A stretch of DNA of 64,000 nt from Massospora cicadina. Its lineage: Eukaryota > Entomophthoromycota > Entomophthoromycetes > Entomophthorales > Entomophthoraceae. The DNA lies in contig JAKSZP010012314.1 in NCBI GenBank assembly GCA_022478985.1, forward strand, positions 1-64,000. The letters run 5' to 3'. Position numbers and translations under genes: made by a program. The notes below the pieces were generated by a model, which saw only the letters and a list, made by a program, of their open reading frames with translations, did not search any database and was not told the DNA's origin. Below, in pieces: positions 32,945-43,072 of this stretch (position 1 is the stretch's first letter; each line of letters begins with the position of its first letter).

Positions 32945-34400
32945 GGCGTCTCTTCCCATATGCTGACAATGCAATAATTGAGCTGGCAATGTCCACGTTT
33001 TCACCGTTGGAATTAATAACTTCCGCCATTATAAAGCTATTTTGATATTGGTTTTCCCACTGAAGAGGACGCAGCTGCTGCAGCAACTATGGCCTAAATA
33101 TATAAAAACACACCTATTACACAAACCTACACGCCTCCCCAGTGACACCACAATGATGGTTAACTTTGCATACCCTCCTTCACATCTTCCCCCTCAACGC
33201 TCTATGAAGAACTGATGATGGGCCATCTAGTACTAAAAAAAGAACTGATGATGGGGCTGTCCAAATATTGAAAAAACCCATCCTCCACTTCCTGGCACCA
33301 AGCGGAGCTGAGCGGTTAGTGGCACTACAGGCAATGGCCACCATTACCCCCACGAGCTAACCATAGCCTAGTACATCCCACCACATGCCCATACCCCATC
33401 TGCACCAGATCACTTCTTTTGGGCTCATATTGATAACGGCTGCACCGTTTGCCCCCTATGCCATGAGTTGGGTCATTCAAAAAAACTGTAGCTACAATTA
33501 AAAACAAGCGGAATCCATCAAACCCACACATGAGGCCGCACACAAAGCATTTGAGTGGGGATTTTGGCTGCCCCCACCCCCTCCAGCTGAACGCTCAAGA
33601 AATCAACAAAACCTTTGCAACCAAAGCCCAAGATGGCTTAATTTCTCATAATATATCCAATCAGGAGCAGGTTTGGACCTAAATTCAATCCAACTAATTT
33701 AATGCCAAAACTTATTTAAACAAAAACATGTCCCTCTGAATCCATCATGCTCAACCAAAATCCCTGGGACTTATTGGATGAATTAACTGAATCTGGGGAA
33801 ATTGTCCCACCTCCCGAAATTCCAATTAATTTGGAACCATATATACCTTCAGATTTCGATGCCGCATTCCCATACAAGAAATATGTTCCCAAACCCACCG
33901 CTACCCCATTCTTGAGTGACCATCAACTTGCCAAGGCCACTGTGGCCTCTCCTGATAGCCGCCATCTCCACGAAGCCATGGTGCTATTTGTCACTGAATT
34001 TAATGAAGGGCTACATTTAATCAATTACCTTGTCAATTTCCCTGAGGTTGCAAAAGTGGAAATTGAACGATTAAAGGAAACTGCCACTTCTGCTATCAAG
34101 CAAGTTGTTGCACTAGCAGAATTTCCCCCACCACGTGCATCACCAGAGCCAATATCACTAAATTTTCCCAGCTTCCCGATGCATGCATACAAGCTGAACA
34201 CCATGTTGCCAAATTCCTGGAGGCTATACTCCTGGTCCAGATTGTTACAAAAGACATTAACACTTCTCTATTCTTCCTCGACCCACACCTCACAGATGAT
34301 CAACCTCTTTGCTCTCAGCTTTGATCCGCCTCTTCATTTGTGAAGATGAAATTGATAATCTGCATGATCCCCCTCCCCTCCGCCATGGTGGGATAAGCAG
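32945..34400 (+). pseudogene. ORF1-like protein of HAL1-like #5 (main part)
   Basis: After Y the protein resumes with I-I-E-L-A-M-S-T and the RRM-like block, then a knuckle missing its last Cys (CPLCHELGHSKKL, from 33450). The clean frame 33747-34343 (198 residues) is the best view of the C-terminal half: N-Q-N-P-W-D-L-L-D-E-L-T-E-S-G, S-D-H-Q-L-A-K-A-T, then a helical E-I-E-R-L-K-E-T-A-T-S-A-I-K segment and H-A-Y-K-L-N-T-M-L-P. A 17-bp insertion with a 16-bp duplication lies at 33223-33239. Inactive because of upstream stops. Confidence 0.75.
33207..33255 (+). mobile_element. Minimal 17-bp retro-insertion with 16-bp target duplication
   Basis: AAGAACTGATGATGGG (33207-33222) is repeated exactly at 33240-33255. 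Between them lies CCATCTAGTACTAAAAA, which ends in poly(A). It resembles CACCACTAGTGCTAAAAAAA at 11149-11168. Reads as an extremely 5'-truncated insertion of a non-LTR element with a poly(A) tail, not the GAATAAA-tailed LINE seen here. A simple local duplication is the alternative. Confidence 0.6.
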
Positions 34401-34553
34401 TTCACAACTGCTACGCCTGGTAGGTTAATCTTCCTTTTTGTTTTGGTGTCTCGCCACTCATTTAGGGCGTTTGGTTTGTGTTTTTAGCCGTTATTTTTGT
34501 ATTAGTAATGTCTGTCCCCTGGTCAGCTTACTTCGAATAAAATCGAATAAAAT

Positions 34554-34571
34554 TTAAATAAAGTACATTTT
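34554..34571. repeat. Target-site duplication of HAL1-like #5, right copy
   Basis: Exact match to 26482-26499. Confidence 0.92.
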
Positions 34572-35309
34572 ATGGTTACAACTTAAAGTTAGACTCTTGA
34601 AGGCGTTGAAAAACTCATTTAGATGAGTAAGATGTTTGCAAAGAGTTTTTGAAATACCGTGATGTTATCAAAATATAATATAACACAACTTAGCTTAAGA
34701 TCCTGTAAAATTGAAACCATCACTTGTTGGAATGATGAAGGTGCATTGCACAACCTTTGAGGTAGTCAAGTGGGTTGAAATAGGCCTTCACTGCAATTGA
34801 GGCATATTCTTCCTGATTTTGTGAGGAGAGGTCCATCTATCTGTATCTGCTGGTCATATACACAGCGAGATAAATTTGAAGTCAGAGAGTTGTACAAGGG
34901 CGTCATCAATGCTAGTGATAGGAAAACTATCTTTTTTGTGAGGTTGTTCAATTTCAATAGTCCATAATTACCCAACGACCTCCGTTTTTAACAAGCAAGA
35001 GAGGAGGCGCCTAAGGCTTTGGAAAGGTACTAGTAATGCAGCATCTAACAACTGTTTGAGCTCTGTCCACATTTTTTGCTTTTTAACATTTGATTCCTTG
35101 TAAGGTTTGGGTTGGATAGGACTAGCATCACCAACATCAATTGTATGGCTCCAACCCTTCATGTTCCCATAATCAATATTAATTTAGAGAAAATATCACT
35201 ATAGACATCTAATAAGGAATGAACTCTTAAGATCATCCAGGGTTAGTTCATCATGAAGTATGAATGTTTGGCAATGTACATAACAATTTGTTGTTAGGTA
35301 AGCCCATAT
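34572..35309 (-). pseudogene. G3 reverse transcriptase remnant
   Basis: Minus-strand pieces 34968-35162 (W-T-E-L-K-Q-L-L-D-A-A-L-L-V-P, P-I-Q-P-K-P-Y) and 34766-34975 (C-S-E-G-L-F-Q-P-T) match the fingers and palm of G2. Near 34670 the active-site region can be traced by homology to 3833-3844 of G1 but reads degenerate. Continues the RT interrupted by HAL1-like #5 and is itself cut by HAL1-like #6. Confidence 0.7.
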
Positions 35310-35435
35310 CTAACATAGAAGTGATGAACATTTTTATGCTTGATCCAACTTTTGAGCAATTTTACAAAAATGTTATATTATCTCCCACTGTCTAGACACG
35401 TTTATTTCCCAATTAATGTCCTTGGATTGCAATAT

Positions 35436-35456
35436 GCTGCTCCAGTGTGGGGCAGC
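35436..35456 (+). promoter_or_regulatory. 5' hairpin of HAL1-like #6
   Basis: GCTGCTCCA, loop GTG, TGGGGCAGC: same as copies #1 and #7. Confidence 0.6.
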
Positions 35457-35639
35457 GGTGATCCACCTTCCAGCGTTTTCTGCCCTTCAAGGAAACGTTT
35501 TTGATGTGCTCAAATAGTCCGCCAAGCTCTACTGTCCAATTTGTCCCTCCATGGGACTTGGCGCTTCACCTCAAACAAGCCACCCAACTTGTCCTCATCC
35601 TCTCGCCCTACCCAGATCCACTATCAATTTTGCCTCTGT

Positions 35640-37100
35640 GTTGACTATGGGCATATATCCCATACGCCAACAAAGCAATAATCAAACTCGCCACCGTTGC
35701 CTTTACACTAGGTGCATTTATCAATTTCCACCCTTTTAAAAGATATTTTGACATAGGATTCCAAACAGAGGAGGATGCTGCAGCAGCTGCATTGACTCCA
35801 CTAATGCACAAAAATGCCCCGTCCCAACTACCCAAACTTATATCCCTGATGACACTACACTGGTGGTTTCATTTGCCAACCTCCCTTCACTTCTCCCACC
35901 CCAAATTTATATGATGAGTTGATGTCAGTGCTTTTGGCTTATGGCACTCAGCCCAACCTTTTCTTCGCCATTCCTTCTGGTGCAGTGCTTGGCTGCCCCT
36001 CGAGATACTGCCACCATCATCCCAAGTCACTCTACCATTGCCCAGAAAATCCCCTGCATGCTCACATTGCAGTGGCTCCAGTGCATTTCATTTGGGCTCA
36101 TGTCAATAGAGGTCAACAAATTTGTCCCATTTGTTTTGAGATTGACCACTATAAACGGTCCTGGCCCTATGCCAATTCATTAGTTACAATTTATGAACCC
36201 ATTTCAGTGGCATCTGAATGGGGCGTTTTGTTGACCCCTCCCACCCAACATTATTACACATTGGGCCAATGCAGGAAATCAAAAACAAAACCTCCAGCCA
36301 CACTCACCGCCCTGTGCACAAAATGACCAAGCATAGTCGGTATTGGACCATCATCTGCACCCAAGAAATCTACTTGACTACTACAACTCATCCTAATTCT
36401 ACATCCATTATTCTCGTGAACCAAAATCTTTGGGACCTATTGGATGAGATTGATGAATCAGGTAAAATTGTCATGAATAAGTGTGACGAATCTGATGAAG
36501 AAGGCCCAAATGAATATTATTGGGGTTAATTTTATAACTTTGATTTTTACAAAACCCTCTCTCCTAGATGATATGCTACTAAACCCAATGATATCACATT
36601 CCAAAGTGACTATCAGCTTGCCTTAGCAGCAGTGGCCTCACCCCATTACCACCAACTCCGCAAAGCAGTGGCACAATCAATGAATCAATTCTATGAAGGG
36701 CTGAGCTCAATCAACTTCCACATGATTTCCCTGAAGGTGTATGTGAGGAAATCACCAGTTTGGCCGATGATACCAATGACGCTGTCATGCATGTTGAAAA
36801 ACTATCAGCATTCAACCCAACCTCTAAAATTACCCAGTAAAATATTGCCAGGTTGGCCTAATTCCCAGATGATAACATCCAAGCTAAACATCATGTTGCA
36901 TAGTTAGTTGAGTCTGTCTTCCAAGTTGATCTTGAGGTAAGTAACCGTTATCTCATTCTCCTCCAACCCCACCACACCGATACCCAACGCTCTTTCTCTC
37001 TGCTTTTGTCACTTCTTCAACCAATATGCATCTTACATACAAGATTCGCTTGAAGAAGAGATGGCTGACCCTCCCTCCCCTTCTACCATGGTGGGCTAGC
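35640..37100 (+). pseudogene. ORF1-like protein of HAL1-like #6, degenerate
   Basis: Blocks in order: G-Y-I-P-Y-A-N-K-A-I-I-like N-terminus, the RRM-like segment F-H-P-F-K-R-Y-F-D-I (about 35727-35757), L-V-V-S-F-A-N-L-P, the knuckle start CPICFEIDHYKRS with the last Cys replaced by Trp (from 36123), the acidic motif L-W-D-L-L-D-E-I-D-E-S-G-K-I-V (36428-36470), and a helical tail. Frames 35919-36326 and 36218-36529 overlap because of a shift near the knuckle. Inactive. Confidence 0.7.
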
Positions 37101-37229
37101 GGTACTCCTCTCCTAGACTGGTTGAAGGTTTTAAATTTCTTTTTTACGCCCTTATTATTTTGGATTTTTTTTGGTTCAAATCAGTAATGTCCATCCCCTG
37201 GTTGGTGTGCCTCAAATAATTAGAAAACA

Positions 37230-37245
37230 TAGAACTTATGAAGTG
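37230..37245. repeat. Target-site duplication of LINE A, left copy
   Basis: TAGAACTTATGAAGTG matches 42514-42529 (TAGAACTTATAAAGTG) at 15 of 16. It overlaps the right duplication of HAL1-like #6. Confidence 0.88.
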
Positions 37246-37343
37246 GGTCTCAACTTTTCTTTCTCGTTGCAAACACTTTTGCAACCCATTCAATTAAGAC
37301 TAAATCTAGTTTGATAATCTCATAGAGGGGATTAGTCTGCGCC

Positions 37344-38743
37344 CATGTCGGAGCAGTTGGGAAAGCAAGGCAAGAGGAGCAGGTGGAAGGCCCGCGGCCT
37401 CTAACATTTGAAAACGCCCCGGAGAATCTGGCAGAATAGAAAAATCTAAGAAACTGGCGGTCACAATTTCCCTGGAGATACTCACATGGCAAGCATGATG
37501 CAACCAGTACATCAACACGCCACATTCCCAGCCACTTTCGTCGGTGGAATTCGGAGTCTGTGTGTATCTGGACATCAAAAAATGGCCCTATGGGAAAAAT
37601 TTTGTGAAGATGTACACAAAATTTTCCCGACCGTGGTGTACGTTGCACCTCACTCCATGTCGCGCGGTTGGCTGGACCTAGGTTTTGAAAGCAAAATAGC
37701 AGCAGACGAGGCTGCAGTGGTGCGCATAGTGGTCAACCTCAAGAAGGGCAATGGGTCATCGAAACTAAATGCACCAGATGGACAAAATCAAACCAAATTT
37801 TCCTCACGTTTGACTTTTGCCTACTATGGTAAAATGTGACATTTTGGAGCAACACCTGAAAGATGGTCTCGCCATATATGGCGAAATAAAATCTTTGAAA
37901 TGCAACGTTTCACGCTGATGCCACACCTGTGCACCAGCAAAGCCATGCCAGTTCTGACCCTAACTGAGGAGATCGCGAAGGACCTAACCCAGATCCTGCA
38001 CTCCACCTTTATTGACATCGCAGGGCACACCCACCACCCATTCCGGGTAACCGTGGATAGCGCGCCCCCATTTGCACCCACTGTGATGCATTCAGCCATA
38101 AGGCGCATGCATGCCCCATCAAAGAGGGCGTCACATTCCAAGAGCACCCCTCGGCGGCCATGGCCAGTGGAGAGGCGCACTACAAACCAACCGCAAGCAC
38201 CAAGGAGGCTTTCCCGTGGGGAGCACAAGGCTGCTACCTATTGGTAAAGCCCATCTCCCCACAGGAGCGGAAGAAGGCCAAGCAGGCCCATAGGACCGCG
38301 GCCAAGGAAGTGGCCAAGGTCACCACCACCATCCCACACTCACAACGCCAGGAGGACATGGAGACCTTCGTGGCAGAAGCAACTCAGGAATCCATCACCC
38401 AATCAGATTGGGAGGCCCAAGCCAAACGGGCCACTCAATCTGAGGATCCCATGGGAGATTCGATCTCACCCAATCGCTGCACCCAAGCCGCATTTGAAAC
38501 CAACTTGGGACCTATCCCAACCAAAAATTTTTTTGCCCCTCGACGGTGCACGAACTTATCCGCACCACAAAAATTCGTCCGACGTCGGGAAAAAATAAAG
38601 CAAAGGCCAAAGCCAATGCGACTCTTTCTGCAAAAATTAACAAAAACCCCGATAGCATTGCTGCTAATACCCGCGCTGCTGTGAAAGCCCGTGGGGACCT
38701 GCAAGAGGCTGGTGGGCCTGGGGGCCCACCCCCTCACACCTAA
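37344..38743 (+). pseudogene. LINE A ORF1 (RNA-binding protein), frameshifted
   Basis: Frames read, in order: K-L-A-V-T-I-S near the start; an RRM-like segment G-W-L-D-L-G-F-E-S-K with an A-D-E-A-A helix (37486-37839 frame); R-F-T-L-M-P-H-L-C-T-S-K-A and F-R-V-T-V-D-S-A-P-P (37900 onward), leading to a knuckle position where LINE B has CTYCDVFGHKAHAC but this copy is damaged; then a basic Lys/Ala-rich C-terminus ending at the TAA of 38741-38743. The arrangement parallels the HAL1-like proteins. The start is uncertain; an ATG at 37344 is out of frame with later parts. LINE ORF1 packages its RNA. Confidence 0.72.
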
Positions 38744-38752
38744 GGTGCAATG
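38741..38752 (+). promoter_or_regulatory. ORF1-ORF2 junction of LINE A
   Basis: TAAGGTGCAATG: ORF1 stop, six-base spacer, ORF2 start. LINE B has the identical 12-mer (46699-46710, minus strand), and LINE C has TGAGGTGCACCG at about 55286. Suggests ORF2 translation by termination-reinitiation. Confidence 0.65.
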
Positions 38753-41700
38753 GGGGAAACCTTCACTCTAGGGATGCTGAATATCACCGGACTCAAGGCC
38801 TCCCCATCCTGGGCTAGGAAACTGAGTTTTTTACAATACAATTTACCCGTGGATATCCTGGCCATCCAGGAAACCCAAAGTCCACGAGGTTCTGAGGAAG
38901 CTTGGAAAACAATGCTCCTACCATCCCTATCCTTTTGGTCAAAGCACTGTGGGGTGCTAATTTGGAAAAACAATTTTTTCAAATTTACATCTTCAGAAAC
39001 ATTCCTAAATGGCCAAGTGCTCGTTGTCACCTTCTCATGGGCCGATGTTGCACACACAATCATCAACATTTACGCCCCAAACGGTGCACAAGAGCGTCAG
39101 GAATTTTTCGTCAGTCAAATCCCTCCCGCTACCCCCAATTCTTTCCTAATTGGTGACATGAACTGTTGGCTAACCTCACCAATGGACCGGTGGCCACCCT
39201 CACCCCACGCCCCACAGGGTCATGTAGAACTACGCATTTTAAAAGCCACCCTTGGGTTAATGGATGCGCTGCCATGACATGCCCCACTGCTCGAAAACAT
39301 GACGCGTCCCCACATCCACAACGGCCAATCAAGGTCCATGACCCACATCAACCTTATTCTAGCACTGGCGAAATTCCAACCCCACATCTCCCACTTCAAA
39401 ACAATGAAAATAGAATTCTCTGACCATTGACTGGTCTTGATAACATACCACTTACCCGTCACAGTTGCAAAGGCCCCACATTGGTGCAAAATCTGCCCCC
39501 CAGAGCTCGTGTCATCAGGATTTTCCACGTGGGTGGAAGAGGCAACTTTGGCAAAATCATTTGTTGCACCGTTTTGCGCGGACCCCATTTCCACATGGGT
39601 AACTTTCAAAGAAGACACCATCTGCCACTATTGCCATCTCTCATCCAGATGCATATAAGCCACATCGGCAATTATATCGCGCGTGCTGGTGGAATTGGCC
39701 CACTTGGAGTCCAACATTCCAGCCTCAGGATATAGCCCTGCATGGGGCCAGAAGTGGGCAGAGGCAGCCGCCCACCTCAACGCACTTGAAAGGCAACACA
39801 AACATTGGGTTTGTGTCCAATACAGAGCCACACGCATCACTAAAGGTGACAAGTGCACTGCATACTTCTTCAAAAAAATTTTGCACCATGCCAGAGCGTG
39901 GCCTGCACACAAGTGCGAAGATCAGATAATTCTATTGTGGACACACTGGCTGAAGTGGCAATCGAAACGCAAAGATATTACTCTGAGTTATACCGAGCTG
40001 AACCAATTCAGCCAGCCAAAATGGCGGAATTTCTCGACTGAGCTCATATCTGCACCATTTTTCAATACCCAGAAATAATGAATTTAATTACTCTGAACGA
40101 ATTATGGACTACCATTTGCGGTGCGCCAAACCGAAAATGCCCAGGCCCAGATGACATTTCCATATGAGTTCTACAAAAAATATTTTAAATATATATTCCC
40201 ATTGCTGCAAGCCTCACTCAACCAAATCCTGTTGGAAACGCGCCTCCTACCAGGAGGACATGAGGCCTTTACAGTCACACTCTTCAAGAAAGGGGATAGG
40301 CTAGACTTAGCCAACTGGCGCCCCATTTCTCTAACAAACACAGACACCAAAATTTTAACAAAAATCATGGCTAACCGTTTAGGGACTGTAGCATCTGCCA
40401 CCATCTCCCCAGAACAATTCGGTTTCATCCCCAGAAGGTCAATTTGGGATAACGTGCACTCTGTGGTTAATGTGTGTCAGTCCACAGCCTCTGGGGCACT
40501 TGTTTTCTTGGACCAACAAAAGGCCTATGATAGAGTAAATTGGGAATACCTTAGGGCCTGCCTCCAACAATTCCGCTTACCTCCCCGCTTCATTAACTGG
40601 GTGATGCTGCTCACGGAATCTGCAACAATGGCAGTGCGCGGCCCAGGTTTCCTAACGGAAGTAGTCCGTCCTCAAAGGGGCCTGTGACAAGGGGACCCCC
40701 TGAGCCCACTCTTATACAACTTCAGCCTTGACCCACTACTGCGAAATGTGAATGCCCAACTCACTGGGGTCCATGTGCCAGGCCAAACCCCAGTCAAGAG
40801 GATGGCGTTTGCAGATGATTGCGTGGTGGGGGTGTCTAATATCAAAGATGCATGCGCGCTTGAAGCCCTCATCCAGGAATATTCCTCGGTAAGCAACGCG
40901 GCACTGAACGCCTCCAAAACCGAAATCATTCTCCTTGGTCAGATTCAGAACTGCTGGGCCCCAACAAGTAGTTCCCAACCCGGCCCATCTGCTCGCCCAC
41001 GTCCACGACTTACTAACTCAAAACACACCGCTCCACTGGTGCTCCCCTTTGTGCCACGACCTACCATAGGACCGTTACGCCATCTGGGCGTGTGGTTGGA
41101 GGCAGGTGGATACGCGTCAGCAGTAATGGAGTGCCATATACTGGACAACGTGACGAAGCGAATCGCCTCTCTCAGAGCCCACCCTACTACCCTCACTGGC
41201 AGGGTTGTTCTTGCCAACTCTATGCTCCTATCCAAAGTCTGGTTCGGAGCCCACGCCATCCCCTTCTCCCCAAGCTTCTTCAAATCCCTGTATGCTTTGC
41301 TACAAGGATGGCTTTGGTCAGGCCGCCCTCCACCAGTATGGCTAGAGGTCATGTTTGGCCCTCATCATCATGGTGGCATGGGCCTACTTGACTTCAAAGC
41401 CCATGCCGCCAAGATCCTGGGCACCTGGATTGCGGATGTCACTGCTCCTACACTCCCATCCCAACACTGGTCCCGCGCGGCCCACTCCAACTTCTCCTGA
41501 GCCTTGGGCCTCAACAATCCATCAAACCCCCACTCCCCGATGAAATACCTCGCATCATACATATCAGCCACAGGTCCTCACGGGACCAAAACCCACTACA
41601 AACGAATCCTACTCTCCATGCGAAGCGCAGAGTGGAGAATTCGTAATAGTGGACATACAACCTGAAGAGGCCGCCCCTCTCCTCAGTTCACACAAGAGGT

Positions 41701-42376
41701 ACAGGGGCTACCCATCCATGATGGCGTGATCCCCATTCGACCCCAAGTCCTATCCAGGGTGGACTACCTGGACATGATGGACATCCCTTATTCCACTGAG
41801 ACCCAAAAGACTATCTGGAAATACGCACACCATCCTCTGTTGCAGCCTCAAGTCCGCTCCAATGTGTGGCGCTGCCTGAGGCGGGTGTATCATACAGCTG
41901 AGCGCTCTAATGCTTTACACTCATCCTGTGTCGTGTGTGGCCAGTATGGAACTCTGTTTCACCGCCTGGAGAAGTGCCCCACCTCTAAAGTAATATGGCG
42001 CGAAGTCCAACGTCTGCTAGGCCAGGATCAAACACATCCCTTCAGTCTGTCAAGAGATATGTTTGCTTCATCAATGGCCTCCCCCTCCCCACCCTCCCTC
42101 CGTGCTCTGGTGGTTGCAATCGCCATGTGGACTATCCACACGATTGTCTTGGATGCCATCGCTGGATCCATCCCCACCCTCCCTGAAGCTGTCCACAGAT
42201 TCCGGTCTCATTTGGTGGATCACTTTCAAGCGTGGATGTTTGGATATCTCCCACCGCGTCGCCAACAGCTGGTCTCCTCCTGGTTCCCAGTCTGGTTCAT
42301 CAAATCAGACCCCTTCCTCCACACGTGCTCAATAGTGGCTACGTCCCCTACACACGTTCCCTCCCCCTTCCCATAA
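38750..42376 (+). pseudogene. LINE A ORF2: endonuclease-reverse transcriptase
   Basis: Endonuclease (38750-39440): L-N-I-T-G-L, I-Q-E-T, I-N-I-Y-A-P-N, I-G-D-M-N and, after a shift, S-D-H, the hallmarks of APE-type nucleases that nick the target. RT (40121-41500): F-G-F-I-P-R-R-S-I-W-D-N, F-L-D-Q-Q-K-A-Y-D-R-V-N-W, the active site F-A-D-D (40808-40819), thumb to S-K-V-W-F-G. One TGA (40685-40687) replaces Arg before Q-G-D-P. The C-terminal knuckle CVVCGQYGTLFHRLEKC (41927-41977) is C-x2-C-x7-H-x4-C. Gly-Asp-Met-Asn and FADD are intact, so decay is modest. L1-clade affinity is inferred from the RT motifs. Confidence 0.88.
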
Positions 42377-42513
42377 GTGGCGTTCCCGCTGGCAACAAGA
42401 GATAGCATCGCTTCTCTGGGGTGCCTCCCCTGGTACTAAGTTTTGTCTCGTCTGAGACATTTTCGGAAGTGTTCATCCTATGGTCGGCCTTCCCCGCAAT
42501 AAATCAAATTAAA

Positions 42514-42529
42514 TAGAACTTATAAAGTG
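42514..42529. repeat. Target-site duplication of LINE A, right copy
   Basis: TAGAACTTATAAAGTG, see 37230-37245. Confidence 0.88.
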
Positions 42530-42926
42530 AATTTTTTAATAACCTCAATTGAGATCAGCAGGACTTTTTCTATTTCCTAATGTTTTTATAATAATGTCCT
42601 TATTAGTGAGATTCCCCAATATAATATTGATATGTCGCTGGTAGGCATGATATATTATACTAGGCAATACTTAATGTTCTAAGGGACTTCTCCCTTGATG
42701 CTTGTTATGTATAATAAGAAATTTGAGAGATTTGTAAATTAAACATGGTGTCAGTCACTCACTAGTCACCAGACTTGATTATTAGATATTCTGGGCAATA
42801 AGAGATGCCTTCTAATACGTCAACAATAACAGGCATATTTTTTGTATTCCGCCTATACGTTGTGCAGTGCAATGATGATTCAGATGAAGGGTACTCAACC
42901 AGGAAAAATATTCTTTCTTGCAGGGT
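42530..42926 (-). pseudogene. G3 protease-RT linker fragment
   Basis: The only part of G3 between the two LINEs. The minus strand encodes V-D-V-L-E-G-I-S-Y-C-P-E-Y-L-I-I-K-S-G-D (42782-42842), aligned with G2 at about 17341-17400. The plus strand here also matches G1 at 6670-6720 (ACTCACTAGTCACCAGACTTGATT). Confidence 0.7.
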
Positions 42927-43072
42927 CTTGTATTGTTTAAATTTTAATTTATTGCGGGGAAGACTGACCAGGGGATGGACACTTCTGAAAGTAAACATGA
43001 AAGAAAACGAAACTCAGTAACAGGGAAGGCACCCCAGAGAAGCGATGCTATCTCCTGTTGCCAGCGGGAACG

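Larger units (their letters stand above)
26500..34553 (+). mobile_element. HAL1-like #5: ORF1-only non-LTR element, split by Y
   Basis: Starts GAAACTTTTCTTTCTGCTTG, the copy whose 5' end most resembles LINE A (CAACTTTTCTTTCTCGTTG). The end is GTCTGTCCCCTGGTCAGCTT plus a doubled CGAATAAAAT tail. Flanked by an 18-bp perfect duplication. Pieces 26500-26839 and 32945-34553 sum to about 1.95 kb. Inserted into the RT region of G3. Confidence 0.85.
35329..37225 (+). mobile_element. HAL1-like #6: ORF1-only non-LTR element
   Basis: Flanked by AACATAGAAGTGATGAA (35312-35328) and AACATAGAACTTATGAA (37226-37242), 15 of 17 alike. Has the hairpin at 35436-35456 and ends GTCCATCCCCTGGTTGGTG with a CTCAAATAATT tail. 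LINE A later inserted into its right-hand target duplication. Confidence 0.8.
37246..42513 (+). mobile_element. LINE A: full-length L1-like non-LTR retrotransposon
   Basis: A 5.27-kb element bounded by a 16-bp duplication. It begins CAACTTTTCTTTCTCGTTGC after a few bases and ends CCCCGCAATAAATCAAATTAAA. Two ORFs are separated by six bases (stop TAA, GGTGCA, ATG). ORF1 carries a degraded knuckle region and a basic tail. ORF2 has an APE-type endonuclease, RT with FADD and a C-terminal CCHC. Higher GC than the surrounding Ty3-like remnants. Scattered stops, including TGA at 40685-40687 beside the RT, make it defective. LINE B is its inverted partner. Confidence 0.9.

Noticed and set aside
33747..34343. 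198-codon frame as a host gene
   Set aside because: It lies inside HAL1-like #5, shares motifs with other copies and is bounded by that element's target duplication.
41092..41571. Several overlapping frames on both strands in LINE ORF2
   Set aside because: GC-rich ORF2 sequence gives complementary open frames; only the frame with RT motifs is supported.
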